Source: Apoderus coryli (Eukaryota; Arthropoda; Insecta; Coleoptera; Attelabidae). From it: DNA of 64,000 nt. The DNA lies in contig OU452211.1 in NCBI GenBank assembly GCA_911728435.2, positions 4,712,001 to 4,776,000 of the forward strand, written 5' to 3'. The notes beneath the pieces were generated by a model. It did not search any database and had not been told where the DNA came from. It was given only the letters and a program-made list of their open reading frames with translations. The position numbers and the translations under genes were made by a program. This document shows, in pieces, positions 63,836 to 64,000 of this stretch (position 1 is the first letter of the stretch; each line of letters opens with the position of its first letter).

Positions 63836-64000
63836 TTTTGTTTTTTCAATTGTCAATCCTTCAGGTGTCTTCTTTCTTATCTTACTACTAGGCTTATTAA
63901 AACTGAAAAATTGTAAGTATATCAATCATTATAATATTTAGATATTTAAATTTGCTGGTCTTTTAACAAACATACAAACCTGAGTTTTCTAGAGTATTGT
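63836..64000 (-). CDS. Upstream host exons (63836-63902 and 63980-64000+), tentative
   Basis: On the minus strand, the segment running in from the window edge gives QYSRKL and ends CTCAG|GTTTGT at 63980. The next exon has acceptor ATTTTTCAG at 63903 and donor AAAA|GTATGC at 63836, reading FNKPSSKIRKKTPEGLTIEK. The first splice joins in phase (AG + T = Ser). The following junction does not: exon 63836-63902 ends at a codon boundary, whereas 63527-63607 needs two preceding bases. An open ISTSRSDLDGTDLTTSSRNP segment near 63705-63770 may be an intervening exon but lacks a canonical donor. Confidence 0.4.

Noticed and set aside
1..64000. CRISPR array, bacterial operon, phage or endogenous virus
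   Set aside because: No spaced short repeats with unique spacers, no bacterial gene order and no viral structural or replication gene; all RT-bearing sequences fit non-LTR retrotransposons.

Overview
This is AT-rich eukaryotic DNA, almost certainly from an insect nuclear genome. The evidence is animal-type transposons (mariner, Tc1, hAT, RTE, Jockey/CR1-like, copia-like), short introns with GT/AG borders, AATAAA signals and no bacterial gene organisation. The species cannot be named from the sequence; a TE-rich beetle or a similar insect would fit. There are no operons or CRISPR arrays, and I found no intact tRNA or rRNA gene.

The dominant features are three almost identical, apparently intact Tc1/mariner-superfamily transposons of about 2,087 bp (20783-22868, 32333-34419, 50187-52273). 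Each has ~355-bp terminal inverted repeats, TA target duplications and an uninterrupted 370-codon transposase with D168, D263 and D305, which is DD41D spacing. Copies 2 and 3 sit inside older non-LTR retrotransposons. Older relatives lie at 8330-9110, 11498-12552, 23620-23870, 46230-46494 and 56517-57571.

Left third (1-20 kb): a non-LTR fragment, Tc1 and mariner debris, a foldback element with a hammerhead-like motif (5114-5608), a long inverted repeat (6504-7284), a DD34D mariner split by a solo-LTR-like insertion (9650-11320), an RTE remnant, and one unassigned 117-codon ORF with a membrane segment (17295-17648).

Middle (20-44 kb): DD41D copies 1 and 2, a hAT element with a perfect 8-bp target duplication (26888-28075), a likely host exon (28837-28995), a mariner (30646-31836), a Ser/Lys-rich 425-codon host exon (37316-38568), and two copies of one non-LTR family (38805-40400 and 41930-43110).

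Right third (44-64 kb): a hAT MITE (47354-47842), RTE remnants, DD41D copy 3, a tRNA-like SINE head followed by a ~170-bp tandem array (54842-55575), a copia-like Gag piece, near-perfect inverted and direct duplications (58899-59836), a Tc1 remnant inside a 24-bp inverted repeat (61887-62760), and at the right edge the minus-strand 3' end of a host gene with a possibly THAP-like tail (63327-64000). The host coding fragments do not form a recognisable pathway. The window reads as an intron or intergenic region rebuilt by successive nested insertions, the last being the DD41D family.
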